In this document: positions 50,048 through 58,719 of the stretch, piece after piece
Numbering within the stretch: the first letter of the stretch is position 1
How the letters are laid out: each line of letters begins with the position of its first letter
Assembly: GCA_036380735.1 (NCBI GenBank)
Contig: DASVEE010000015.1
Coordinates: 124,001-188,000, forward strand
Length of the DNA stretch: 64,000 bases
Source: DASVEE01 sp036380735
GTDB lineage: Bacteria; Acidobacteriota; Thermoanaerobaculia; Gp7-AA8
Direction of reading: 5' to 3'
Program-made: the position numbers and the translations under genes
Notes under the pieces: model-generated
The model's input: only the letters and a program-made list of their open reading frames with translations
Told to the model about the DNA's origin: nothing
The model's database searches: none

Positions 50048-50157
50048 TGGGACCTATGGGACCGAAGGCAGAAGGCAGAGGCAGAACCCAAAGCAGAAGC
50101 CGCCCGGACGTTCCTCTTTCTGCCTTGTGCCTTCTGCCTTCTGCCTTCGTGGTATAG
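50048..50157. repeat. Inverted repeat of GCAGAAGG units, hybrid with the 9-bp family
   Basis: GGGACCTATGGGACC leads into GAAGGCAGAAGGCAGAGGCAGA, a 40-base spacer and TCTGCCTTGTGCCTTCTGCCTTCTGCCTTC, ending exactly at the next start codon. The outer unit belongs to the 9-bp family, the inner arms to a third unit type. Confidence 0.78.
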
Positions 50158-52710
50158 ATGCGCCGCTTGATCCAGTCACTCATCGCACGCGTGACCGAGC
50201 TGATTCTCCGGCGCCCGCGCGCCATCCTGACGGTCGCGCTCGTCGTCGTCGTGATCTCCGCGCTCGTCGCCACCCAGCTCCGGCTCGATCCCGACGTCCT
50301 CAACCTCATCCCCCACAACAACCGGGAAGTGAACGAGTTCAAGGAGACGCTGCAGGCGACCGGCACGCTCGACTTCCACGTCGTCGTCGTGCAGTTCCCC
50401 AAAGGCGCCGACCCCGCCGCCTACACGCCGCTCCTCGACGACCTCGGCGAGCAGCTCCGCGCCTCGAAGCACATCGAGAGCGTGTCGTGGCAGCTCCCCG
50501 ACCCGATGGAGCTCGTCGACAAGATCCTCCCGTACTCGCTCCTCATCCTCACGCCGCAGCAGTTGGAGCAGGTCGCGGCGAAGCTCACCGACGACCAGAT
50601 CCGCGCCGCCGTCGAGCGGAACCGCACGCTGCTGCAGACCCCCCAGTCGGCGGTGGTCAAGGACCTCGTGCGCGTCGACCCGTTCAATCTACTGCCCGTC
50701 TTCATGGACAAGGTGCAGCGCGCGAGCGGCGGCATGAAGATCGATCTGTCGAGCGGCTACTACGTCTCCACCGACCGCACCGCCGCGCTGGTCATCGCCA
50801 AGCCGAAGCACGCCGCGCAGGATCTTCCTTTCAGCCGCCAGGTGATGGACGAGACCGAAGTCATCGCCACAAAAGCGCTGGAGCGCTTCCGCGCCGCGCA
50901 TCCCGGCGTCGCACCGCCGAAGGTCGGCTTCACCGGCGGCTACGCCATCGCCGCCTCGGACGAGAAGACGATCCGCCTCGACATGGCGGTCAACAGCGTC
51001 ACCTCGATGCTGGGCGTCCTCCTCCTCTATCTCTACGCCTACCGCCGCCCCTCGGCGCTGCTGTACGCAGCGGGGCCGATGACCGCGGCGATCATCATCA
51101 CCTTCGCCATCGGCGTGCTGGCGTACGGCACGCTCTCTGCCGCCAGCACCGGCTTCGCGGCGCTGCTCGCCGGCCTCGGCGTCGACTTCATGACCGTGCT
51201 GTACGAGCGCTACGTCGACGAGCGCAATCGCGGCGCCGACCTGACCACGGCCGTCCGCACGCTGATGCGCCACGGCCTTCCCGGCGTGATCGTCGGCGCG
51301 CTCACCACGGCGGCCACGTTCTACGCGTTCCTGGCGACCGACTTCCGCGGCATGACGGAGCTCGGCTTCCTCACGGGCAGCGGCATCCTGGTCTTCCTGC
51401 TCTGCGTCATCTTCGTGCTCCCGGCGCTGCTGGTGATCGTGGAGCGCCGGCGCGAAGGGAAGCGCCGCCTGCGCGTGCACGCCTTCGGCTCCGGCCACAT
51501 CGTGCGCTGGAGCCTGCGCCGCCCGCGGCTGGTGATCGTCACGTGGATCGTCATGGTCGTCATCGGCGCGATCGGCGCGCGCGGCGTCCACTTCAGCGAC
51601 AGCCTGCAGAGCCTGCGCGCGACCGGCAACGAGCCCTCGCGTCTGCAGGAGCTGGTGACACAGAAGTTCGGCCAGTCGTTCGGCTTCATGATGTACGCCG
51701 TGCGCGGCAAGACGGCGGCCGAGGCGATCGCGAGGACGGAGAGCGCCATTCCGGACCTCGAGGCGATCGTGAAGAAGGGAACGATCGGCTCGTACCAGTC
51801 GGTCAACACGTTCCTCCCGAGCGAGACGCAGCAGCGCACCGTCATCACCCGCCTCGGCACTCCGGCCTTCGAGTTCGCCCGCATCGAGCGCACGTTCCGC
51901 GAAGCCCTGGTGGCGAACGGCTTCCGTGCGGACGCGTACGACGACGTGCTGCCGCTCTACGCGCAGGCCGTCGCCCAGCGCGAGCCCGTCACCGTCTCCA
52001 CGCTGGAGCGTCTCGGGCTCGCCGAAGCGATCCAGCGCTTCGTGAAGAAGACGCCGAAGGGGGAGTACCTCTCCATCACCTACGTCTATCCGACGAACGG
52101 CTCGTGGCCGCGCTTCCTCCCGCCGGAGCTGGAGGCGTTCCGCAAGAACCATCCGGAAGGGATGCTCACCGGCGTGAACCTGGTGTCGCAGGCGCTGCGC
52201 ACGATCACCACCGCCGACGCGATCCGCGCGTCGATCCTCGGGCTCGCGCTGACGTTCATCCTGCTGTGGGGCGGCTTCCGCTCCTTCACGCGCGCCTGCC
52301 TCGTGTTCCTCCCGTTCGTGGCGGGCCTGGTCTGCATGCTCGGCATCATGGGAACGTTCCACATGGAGTTCAACTTCATGAACATCTTCGTGGGACTGAT
52401 GCTCGTCGGCACGGCGACGGATTACGCGGTGTACATGATCCAGCGCTACGACGAGTCGCCCTCACGCTTCCCGCACAACGCGACGGAGACGGGGCGCGCG
52501 GTCGTGCTGGCGGCGCTGATGTCGATGGTGGGCTTCGCGTCGTTCGCGATCTCGCACTACCCGGGCGTGCGCTCGATCGGCATCGCCGCGGTGGCCGGCA
52601 TCGCCCTGAGCTGCCTGGCGTCCATCACCCTGCTGCCCGCCCTGCTGGCCACCGGAAAGTTCCGGCATCACAAAGCGTCGATGCTGGGTGAACCGGAACC
52701 GAAGTCGTAG
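50158..52710 (+). CDS. MMPL/RND-superfamily exporter, HpnN-like
   Basis: 850 residues, 12 TM helices in two sets of one plus five, each preceded by a large periplasmic loop. The first loop opens LDPDVLNLIPHNNREVNEFKETLQATG, typical of the hopanoid-type HpnN/MMPL group, and TM-rich GLGVDFMTVLYERYVDERNRGADLTTAV and FVGLMLVGTATDYAVYMIQRY carry the expected acidic residues of the proton relay. Probably exports a lipid (hopanoid or similar) across or between membranes. The start ATG directly follows a repeat. No hopanoid genes lie nearby, so the substrate is inferred from family only. Confidence 0.88.
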   Translation: MRRLIQSLIARVTELILRRPRAILTVALVVVVISALVATQLRLDPDVLNLIPHNNREVNEFKETLQATGTLDFHVVVVQFPKGADPAAYTPLLDDLGEQLRASKHIESVSWQLPDPMELVDKILPYSLLILTPQQLEQVAAKLTDDQIRAAVERNRTLLQTPQSAVVKDLVRVDPFNLLPVFMDKVQRASGGMKIDLSSGYYVSTDRTAALVIAKPKHAAQDLPFSRQVMDETEVIATKALERFRAAHPGVAPPKVGFTGGYAIAASDEKTIRLDMAVNSVTSMLGVLLLYLYAYRRPSALLYAAGPMTAAIIITFAIGVLAYGTLSAASTGFAALLAGLGVDFMTVLYERYVDERNRGADLTTAVRTLMRHGLPGVIVGALTTAATFYAFLATDFRGMTELGFLTGSGILVFLLCVIFVLPALLVIVERRREGKRRLRVHAFGSGHIVRWSLRRPRLVIVTWIVMVVIGAIGARGVHFSDSLQSLRATGNEPSRLQELVTQKFGQSFGFMMYAVRGKTAAEAIARTESAIPDLEAIVKKGTIGSYQSVNTFLPSETQQRTVITRLGTPAFEFARIERTFREALVANGFRADAYDDVLPLYAQAVAQREPVTVSTLERLGLAEAIQRFVKKTPKGEYLSITYVYPTNGSWPRFLPPELEAFRKNHPEGMLTGVNLVSQALRTITTADAIRASILGLALTFILLWGGFRSFTRACLVFLPFVAGLVCMLGIMGTFHMEFNFMNIFVGLMLVGTATDYAVYMIQRYDESPSRFPHNATETGRAVVLAALMSMVGFASFAISHYPGVRSIGIAAVAGIALSCLASITLLPALLATGKFRHHKASMLGEPEPKS

Positions 52711-52711
52711 G

Positions 52712-52814
52712 GAACGATAGGACGAATAGGACGAATAGGACCTATGGGACGAATAGGACAGAGGCCGCTGCCTTTGTCCCATTCGTCCTATCTGTCCTAT
52801 TCGTCCTATCGTTC
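52712..52814. repeat. 9-bp inverted-array element
   Basis: GGGAACGATAGGACGAATAGGACGAATAGGACCTATGGGACGAATAGGACAG, a short spacer, then GTCCCATTCGTCCTATCTGTCCTATTCGTCCTATCGTTCC. Canonical ends and a short spacer, between convergent genes. Confidence 0.9.
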
Positions 52815-54701
52815 CTATTCCACCCACGGCCTGGCCTGTTTCACGATCAAGTCACCGCGCTTATCGATCTTGAATTCGATGTCCATGGCGAAGCCGGATT
52901 TCGCCGTCTTGCCGTAGACGCGCAGGAAGTGGGTCTGGATGCGCTCCATGGCGGAGGTCAGGGCGGCGATCTGTTCTTTCGTCATCACCGGCTGGCCCTC
53001 CTTCGTCAATGAAGAATGGCGGATGTACTGGGTCTCGTACTCGCCCTGCTCGCCGATCGCGGAGATGAGGAACTCGTCGGGCGTGGCGCCTCCCTCCGGG
53101 TTGGTGACCAGTTCCTCGCCGACCTGCACGTTGACGTAGAAGCCGCGCCACTCGGGGTCGTACGGGTTCTTCGTCACGGCCACGCCGTTGGCGCCTTCGT
53201 CGTCGAAGTTGGGATGCACCAGGACGCCCATCGCGGTGGCGAAATGGTCGATGCGGTAGAACTCGCGCTCCTCGAAAGCGCGGAAGTTCCAGAGGCTGGC
53301 CCACACCTGCTTGACCGTCTTTTCCAGCTTCCCCTCATCGGGCCGATGCGTGAAGGAGTCGTACAGCCCGGCGCCGCTGAAGCCCTCGAGGTCTTCGTTG
53401 TTCGTGCTCGAGCGGCAGCGCAGCGGCGTCTGGGCGGGAAACAGCTCCTGCAGCGCGCGGAGCTGCTTCGCCAGCTCGTCGGGCACGCTCTCCTTCTTGA
53501 TCCTCTTGCGGAAGTCGTCGAGCGCCTTCTCGCGCGCGGCCGGATCGGCGGCGAACGACTTCTTCGCCAGCATCTTCTTCGCGCGGTCGTAGAGCCCCGT
53601 GCGGCGCATGAAGACGTCGTAGAACGCGAGCGGCACCGCGTAGCCGTCCGGCACCGTGCCGGGGGGCAGGATCTTGCGCAGCTCCGCGACGTTCGCCGCC
53701 TTGGCGCCGACCGAGGGGACGTCGGCGTGTCCGAGGCCGTCGAGGTCCCGGATCGTCCGGCGGGTGAGGTCGCGCGGCGGCGTCTGCGCCTTCGGCGGCC
53801 GCACCTTCTCCAGGAACGCATCCGCCTCGGCCTGCGTCGCTTCGGTGAGCTGGAAGTTCTCCGCGGTGACGACGTAGTGCACCACTTTGCCGAGCAGCGG
53901 CTGGATGCGCGCGTCGGTCGACGCGTTCTTCACGTACGCGTTCGGCGTGTCGTTCTGCTTCGCCTTGAGGTTGACGTGCGACAGCGGCGTCTGCGGCATC
54001 TCGGTGATCACGCCGGCGACGTGACTGAGGTCGTTCGGTAGCGTCTTGAAGAGGACGACGTCGCGGACCGTCGGTGGCCGCTCGCCGGGACGCGCGCCTT
54101 CGATGATGCGCAGTACGCCGTAGCCCTCGCCGAGGTTGAGGGGGCTGTAGGTCACGTTGCCGAACAGCTCTCGCGTATCGATGAGGCGGACGCCGAGCTC
54201 CACGAGCTTCGTCTTCTCTTTCTCCGCGAGCGCCTGCTGCGTGTCGCCGGCCGGGTGATACGCGAGCTGCTTCGCCGCGAACGGCATCGCCGCGCTCACT
54301 GCCTTGAAGGCGAGGGAGACATGCGTCGCATTCACCGGATCGGTCGGCCAGAACTCGAGCGCGTAGAGGCCCTTCGCGCCGTCGGAGGCGACGTACTCGT
54401 CGTGGGAGATGAGCGACCCCGCGAGGTTCTTGCGCGCATCGCGAAAGTACGTCTCCTGATTGAAGCCGCTGTTGTCGTCCGGGAAGCCGAGCGCGTCGCG
54501 CGCGAAAAAGAAGTGGTACTCGATGTTTTTGGTGTTGATGAAGTAGAGCAGCGGCGAGGCGGTGTCGACGCCGGTCATCAGGAACTTCACTTCCTCGACG
54601 CCGAGGGCGCCGGGGACGTCATCGCGTCGGGCGAGATGCTCGAAGGCAGCACGGTCGGCGACCGCCGTCGCGCCAGCGGAGAGGGGAAGATTGATGGCCA
54701 T
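52815..54701 (-). CDS. Dikinase: phosphohistidine domain followed by PPDK-type ATP-grasp
   Basis: 628 residues. N-terminal about 200 residues of unknown fold (VKFLMTGVDTASPLLYFINTKN...HFFFARDALGFP). Next a swivelling phosphohistidine domain with ITEMPQTPLSHVNLKAKQND (H242), then a PPDK_N/ATP-grasp domain (about 320-628) with VPSVGAKAANVAELRKILPPGT, LRCRSSTNNEDLEGFSGAGLYDS and NVQVGEELVTNPEGG. There is no PEP/pyruvate barrel. The order His-domain then ATP-grasp is that of glucan water dikinases rather than of PPDK/PEP synthase, and the SHVxLKA motif agrees. Reaction: ATP plus substrate to a phosphorylated product plus AMP and phosphate; substrate unknown. Confidence 0.83.
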   Translation of the reverse strand: MAINLPLSAGATAVADRAAFEHLARRDDVPGALGVEEVKFLMTGVDTASPLLYFINTKNIEYHFFFARDALGFPDDNSGFNQETYFRDARKNLAGSLISHDEYVASDGAKGLYALEFWPTDPVNATHVSLAFKAVSAAMPFAAKQLAYHPAGDTQQALAEKEKTKLVELGVRLIDTRELFGNVTYSPLNLGEGYGVLRIIEGARPGERPPTVRDVVLFKTLPNDLSHVAGVITEMPQTPLSHVNLKAKQNDTPNAYVKNASTDARIQPLLGKVVHYVVTAENFQLTEATQAEADAFLEKVRPPKAQTPPRDLTRRTIRDLDGLGHADVPSVGAKAANVAELRKILPPGTVPDGYAVPLAFYDVFMRRTGLYDRAKKMLAKKSFAADPAAREKALDDFRKRIKKESVPDELAKQLRALQELFPAQTPLRCRSSTNNEDLEGFSGAGLYDSFTHRPDEGKLEKTVKQVWASLWNFRAFEEREFYRIDHFATAMGVLVHPNFDDEGANGVAVTKNPYDPEWRGFYVNVQVGEELVTNPEGGATPDEFLISAIGEQGEYETQYIRHSSLTKEGQPVMTKEQIAALTSAMERIQTHFLRVYGKTAKSGFAMDIEFKIDKRGDLIVKQARPWVE

Positions 54702-54751
54702 GTGCCGTCAATATGGAGCGGCGGCGGCGGAAGTGCCACTCCACACCGCCG

Positions 54752-54866
54752 CCCGGTTGTCGGTTTCTGGTTTTCGGTTGTCGGTGCTGCGCTTCGCGAT
54801 GATCGCCGTGGAGCGCAAGCACCGAAAACCGAAAACCGACAACCGAAAACCGGCCGTGCGGGCCGC
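54752..54866. repeat. Long inverted repeat of CGGTTTTCGGTTGTC units (copy 2)
   Basis: Left arm GGTTGTCGGTTTCTGGTTTTCGGTTGTCGG, core GTGCTGCGCTTCGCGATGATCGCC..., right arm CACCGAAAACCGAAAACCGACAACCGAAAACCGG. Arms and start of the core match 4786-4877. Confidence 0.85.
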
Positions 54867-54925
54867 GGGGCGGTGAAACGCTTCCGCGCTTTCCATCACT
54901 ACTCCCTCGTGCAAGGGAGGCAGCC

Positions 54926-55267
54926 ATCGATCGCCGGGTAAAACGCGCTCTGGAGTTTCTGGAGTCTTCGTGGAGGGAGCCTGTCGCCGTGCCGGACCTC
55001 GCGGCACGCGTCGGATTGTCTCCGTCGCGGCTCGAGCATCTTTTCCGCGAGCATACGCGCATCACGATTCGCGACTATCTCCGCGACCGCCGGCTGCGCC
55101 ATGCCGCGGCGATGCTCGTGGAGACGGACGAGCGCATTTCGCAGATCTGCTACTCCGCCGGCTTCGGCGATCCGTCGAACTTCAACCACGCCTTCAAGAA
55201 GACGTTCGGGGTGAGTCCAAAACAGTACCGCGACCAGGAACGCGCGGCAGAAAGCACCAACGAATAG
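54926..55267 (+). CDS. AraC-family HTH protein (DNA-binding domain only)
   Basis: About 113 residues comprising just the AraC double HTH: RALEFLESSWREPVAVPDLAARVGLSPSRLEHLFREHT (first HTH) and LRHAAAMLVETDERISQICYSAGFGDPSNFNHAFKKTFGVSPKQYR (second, with the conserved ICYSAGF-DPSNFNHAFKK). The frame upstream of GTG 54989 has no ATG/GTG/TTG, yet the first helix lies in it; an AAGGGAGG site (54913-54920) points to a non-standard ATC start at 54926. If GTG 54989 is used instead, the first helix is lost. It ends 86 bases before the eCIS operon and is a candidate regulator of it. Confidence 0.78.
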   Translation: MDRRVKRALEFLESSWREPVAVPDLAARVGLSPSRLEHLFREHTRITIRDYLRDRRLRHAAAMLVETDERISQICYSAGFGDPSNFNHAFKKTFGVSPKQYRDQERAAESTNE

Positions 55268-55353
55268 CAGGAACTACCAATTACGAACGGGTGACCGCGC
55301 GCGAGAATCGTCGTTCGCTCCATCCATAACGAAATCACACGCGGAGGTGGTGA

Positions 55354-55785
55354 ATGACGGTGATCAAAACCGCGGTCGACGTGCAGGTCAGCGACGGCCC
55401 GCGGATCAATTTCAAGAATCAGCTCGAGGTCGACGCCTACGACCGGATCGACGTCTCGGTCCCCAGCGACAACACGCCGGTGAACGCCGAGGTGCAGCCG
55501 GGCAGCACCGTCACGTTTCTGCTGATCCGCTCCAGCGTGTCCAACGACCTGGTGACGCTGAAGAACGGGACGGCGCAGATCAGCCTGGCCAGCCCGATCG
55601 TGCTGGCCGGCGGCGGCGTCGGGCTGCTCGCCGCTCCGGCGAAGACGCTGACGTTCACGAACGACTCCGGCACGGACGCGAAGATCACGGTGCTCGTCGG
55701 CCGCGACGCGACGCCTCCGCCGCAGCCTCCGCAACCGCCCCCGCCGCCGCCCCCGCCGCAGGACGGAGAAGAAGACAACCCTTAG
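55354..55785 (+). CDS. eCIS-associated protein with poly-proline tail
   Basis: 143 residues. A beta-rich domain (residues 1-115; VIKTAVDVQVSDGPRINFKNQLEV..., FLLIRSSVSNDLVTLKN, TFTNDSGTDAKITVLVGRD) is followed by PPPQPPQPPPPPPPP and an acidic end DGEEDNP. No family recognised. The ribosome site is GGAGGTGG. It opens the contractile-tail operon (sheath gene 60 bases downstream), so it may be a structural accessory or a cargo or spike-like factor. Confidence 0.78.
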   Translation: MTVIKTAVDVQVSDGPRINFKNQLEVDAYDRIDVSVPSDNTPVNAEVQPGSTVTFLLIRSSVSNDLVTLKNGTAQISLASPIVLAGGGVGLLAAPAKTLTFTNDSGTDAKITVLVGRDATPPPQPPQPPPPPPPPQDGEEDNP

Positions 55786-55844
55786 GACGCCAGAGGAGCC
55801 AGCAAGATCCGCTGCAGCCGTAAGGAGAGAGGAGAACTCGCATC

Positions 55845-57353
55845 ATGCCCACTCCGTTGACCTATCCAGGCGTCTACATCGAAGAAGTGCCCAGCGGCGT
55901 ACGCACGATCACCGGCGTCGCCACATCCATCACCGCGTTCATCGGCCGCGCGCTCCGCGGCCCGGTCGACAAGCCGGTGCGCATCCAGAGCTACGCCGAT
56001 TTCGAGCGCGCCTTCGGCGGCCTCTGGGAAGAGAGCACGATGAGCTACGCCGTGCAGCAGTACTTTCTGAACGACGGCGTCGACGCCGTCATCGCGCGCG
56101 TCCATCGCGGCGGCACGGTCTCGGTCATCGAGCTCGACACCGCGGTGCCGGCGGAGAAAGTGGTTCTCGAATCGGCGAATCCGGGACACTGGGGGCGCGA
56201 CCTGCGTGCTCGCGTCGACCACACGACGAAAGAAGACCCGGACGACACCACGCTCTTCAACCTGATCATCGAGGAGATGGACGGCAACGTCGTCGCGCGC
56301 ACCGAGACGTTCCGCAACGTCTCGGCGCTACCGGCCTCGCCGCGCTTCCTCATCGAGGTGCTGAAGCAGCAGTCGCAGCTCGTCCGCGCCACCGCCGTCC
56401 CGGGGCAACCGAGCATCACCACCGATCCGGTGGAGGCGAACGACGACGGCGATCACGGCCAGCCGATCGAGAACGACGACATCATCGCCGGGCTCGCGCT
56501 GCTCGAAGAGACGGAGATCTTCAACCTCCTCTGCATTCCGCCGCTGGAGCGCGACGTCGACATCGACGCGGCCACGCGCGACGCCGCGGCGGCCTACTGC
56601 GAGGATCGCCGCGCGCTCTTCATCGTCGATGCCCCGGCCGACTGGACCACGGTCGATCTGGCGCGCACCGGGATGGAGAACATCGCCAACTTCATGACGC
56701 GCAGCAAGAACGCCGCGGCCTTCTTCCCCCGCATCAAGGCGGTCGATCCGCTCAAGGACAACCGCCTCGAGGAGTTCGCCCCCTGCGGAACGGTCGCCGG
56801 GATCATCGCCCGCACCGACACGACGCGCGGCGTGTGGAAGGCGCCGGCCGGCACCGACGCCGTCATGCGCGGCGTGCGCGAGTTCGTCGTGAAGATGACC
56901 GACCTGCAGAACGGGCAGCTCAACCCGCTCGGCCTGAACTCACTGCGCAGCTTCCCGGTGTACGGCTCCATCGTCTGGGGCTCGCGCACGCTCGTGGGTG
57001 CCGATGCACTCGCGTCGGAGTGGAAGTACATCCCGGTCCGGCGCCTCGCGCTGTTCCTCGAAGAAAGCCTCTACCGCGGCACGCAGTGGGTCGTGTTCGA
57101 ACCGAACGACGAGCCACTCTGGTCGCAGATCCGCCTCAATCTCGGGGCGTTCATGCACAACCTCTTCCGGCAGGGTGCGTTCCAGGGCACGTCGCCGCGC
57201 GAGGCCTATTTCGTCAAATGCGACAAAGAGACCACGACGCAGAACGACATCAACCTCGGCATCGTGAACATCGTCGTCGGTTTCGCCCCGCTCAAGCCCG
57301 CCGAGTTCGTCGTCATCAAGATCCAGCAGATGGCCGGACAGGTCGCGGTGTAA
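55845..57353 (+). CDS. Contractile tail sheath protein (phage/eCIS type)
   Basis: 502 residues. The N-terminal TYPGVYIEEVPSGVRTITGVATSITAFIG is the universal sheath signature. The middle domain is variable. C-terminal GADALASEWKYIPVRRLALFLEESLYRGTQWVVFEPNDEPLWSQIRLNLGAFMHNLFRQGAF and ...NIVVGFAPLKPAEFVVIKIQQMAGQ form the sheath handshake domain. It forms the contractile outer tube. AAGGAG-type ribosome site; the next gene is the tube protein, 12 bases on, as in Afp/PVC/MAC clusters. Confidence 0.96.
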   Translation: MPTPLTYPGVYIEEVPSGVRTITGVATSITAFIGRALRGPVDKPVRIQSYADFERAFGGLWEESTMSYAVQQYFLNDGVDAVIARVHRGGTVSVIELDTAVPAEKVVLESANPGHWGRDLRARVDHTTKEDPDDTTLFNLIIEEMDGNVVARTETFRNVSALPASPRFLIEVLKQQSQLVRATAVPGQPSITTDPVEANDDGDHGQPIENDDIIAGLALLEETEIFNLLCIPPLERDVDIDAATRDAAAAYCEDRRALFIVDAPADWTTVDLARTGMENIANFMTRSKNAAAFFPRIKAVDPLKDNRLEEFAPCGTVAGIIARTDTTRGVWKAPAGTDAVMRGVREFVVKMTDLQNGQLNPLGLNSLRSFPVYGSIVWGSRTLVGADALASEWKYIPVRRLALFLEESLYRGTQWVVFEPNDEPLWSQIRLNLGAFMHNLFRQGAFQGTSPREAYFVKCDKETTTQNDINLGIVNIVVGFAPLKPAEFVVIKIQQMAGQVAV

Positions 57354-57365
57354 GGAGAACGCCAG

Positions 57366-57884
57366 ATGGCCCAGTTCAGCGTCAACGCCCTGCGCTTCGA
57401 TCCATACAAGAATTTCAAGTTCCGCGTGAAGTGGGACGGCCGCTACGTCGCCGGCATCAGCAAGGTCGGCGCATTGAAACGGACGACGGAAGTCGTCGAG
57501 CACCGCGAGGGGGGCGATCCGAGCAGCGGACGGAAATCGCCGGGCCGCACGAAGTACGAGCCGATCACGCTCGAGCGCGGCGTGACCCACGACATCGACT
57601 TCGAGCAGTGGGCGAACAAGGTCTGGAACTTCGGTTCCGGCGAAGAGGTCTCGCTCAAGGATTTCCGCAAGGACATCATCATCGACATGTTCAACGAGGC
57701 GGGGCAGAAGGTGATCTCGTACAAGGTCTACCGCTGCTGGGTCTCGGAGTATCAGGCGCTCCCCGATCTCGACGCCAACGCGAACGCGGTGGCGATCCAG
57801 ACGCTGAAGCTGGAGAACGAAGGGTGGGAGCGCGACATCGACGTGAAGGAACCGGAGGAGCCGAGCTTCACCGAACCGGCTTGA
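57366..57884 (+). CDS. Tail tube protein (T4 gp19-like)
   Basis: 172 residues. NALRFDPYKNFKFRVKWDGRYVAGISKVGALKRTTEVVEHREGGDPS and ITLERGVTHDIDFEQWANKVWN are typical of gp19/Hcp-like tail tube proteins; the C-terminal domain ends WVSEYQALPDLDANANAVAIQTLKLENEGWERD. Hexamers stack as the inner tube pushed out by sheath contraction. Acidic C-terminal extension (VKEPEEPSFTEPA). Confidence 0.95.
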   Translation: MAQFSVNALRFDPYKNFKFRVKWDGRYVAGISKVGALKRTTEVVEHREGGDPSSGRKSPGRTKYEPITLERGVTHDIDFEQWANKVWNFGSGEEVSLKDFRKDIIIDMFNEAGQKVISYKVYRCWVSEYQALPDLDANANAVAIQTLKLENEGWERDIDVKEPEEPSFTEPA

Positions 57885-57888
57885 GCTC

Positions 57889-58719
57889 ATGGCGACGTCC
57901 ATTCCGATCCTGCTGCCGGGTGGCACCTGGAGGAATGGAGTCCGGCACCGCGAGGCCCTCCTCCGTCCGTTGACGGGAGAGGACGAGCTGTTCCTCGCGG
58001 AAGAAGCGGAAGGCTTTACTCCCGCGCGCCGGACGACCCTTCTTCTCGCACGCTGCCTCGAGCGTCTCGGCACCGAACCGGTGTCGGACGCGGACGCACG
58101 CGCGCTCACCGCCGGCGACCGCGAGGCGCTGCTGCTGCAACTGCGCCGTGCGACGTTCGGCGAGTCGCTGACGTCCGTGCTGTCGTGTCCGCGCGACGGC
58201 TGCGACGAACGGATGGACCTGGAGCTGCGCGTCGGCGATCTGCTCGTGGAGAGCGTGCCCGAACCGGCCGCGGTGTACGAGACGACGATCGATGGGCGCG
58301 TGGTGCGCTTCCGGCTGCCGAACGGGGAGGATCTGGAGCAGGCCGCAGCGATTGCGGCGAGGGGAGAGGCGCTGGCGCAGGCCGCGCGGCACGTGCTGGA
58401 GCGCTGTGTCGAGGGTGACGTCGACGACGCGATCGTGGCGCAGCTTCCGCGCGTCATGGCGGAGCTCGACCCGCAGGCGGAGCTGCTGCTGAATCTCACC
58501 TGCACGCGTTGCGGACGCCCGTTCACGGCGCTGTTCGATGCGGCGTCGTTCCTCTTCCGCGAGCTGGCAGCGCATCGCGACGCGTTGTTCCGCGACGTAC
58601 ATCAGCTCGCGCTGCACTACCACTGGAGCGAAGCGGAGATCCTGCGCATGCCGGCCGAGCGCCGGCGCCGCTACCTGGAGCTGCTGGCCGAAGCGCTGGC
58701 GCCGCGGGGGAAGCGATGA
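57889..58719 (+). CDS. T4-type baseplate-like protein with zinc-ribbon cysteines
   Basis: 276 residues. The first part (MATSIPILLPGGTWRNGVRHREALLRPLTGEDELFL) matches the start of the T4_baseplate-like proteins of eCIS clusters. Two cysteine pairs, CPRDGCDERMDLEL (about 97-110) and CTRCGRPFTALF (about 205), could form one split zinc site. Helical C-terminus (HQLALHYHWSEAEILRMPAERRRRYLELLAEAL). Position after the tube and composition indicate a baseplate or assembly role. The stop overlaps the next start (ATGA). Confidence 0.82.
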   Translation: MATSIPILLPGGTWRNGVRHREALLRPLTGEDELFLAEEAEGFTPARRTTLLLARCLERLGTEPVSDADARALTAGDREALLLQLRRATFGESLTSVLSCPRDGCDERMDLELRVGDLLVESVPEPAAVYETTIDGRVVRFRLPNGEDLEQAAAIAARGEALAQAARHVLERCVEGDVDDAIVAQLPRVMAELDPQAELLLNLTCTRCGRPFTALFDAASFLFRELAAHRDALFRDVHQLALHYHWSEAEILRMPAERRRRYLELLAEALAPRGKR

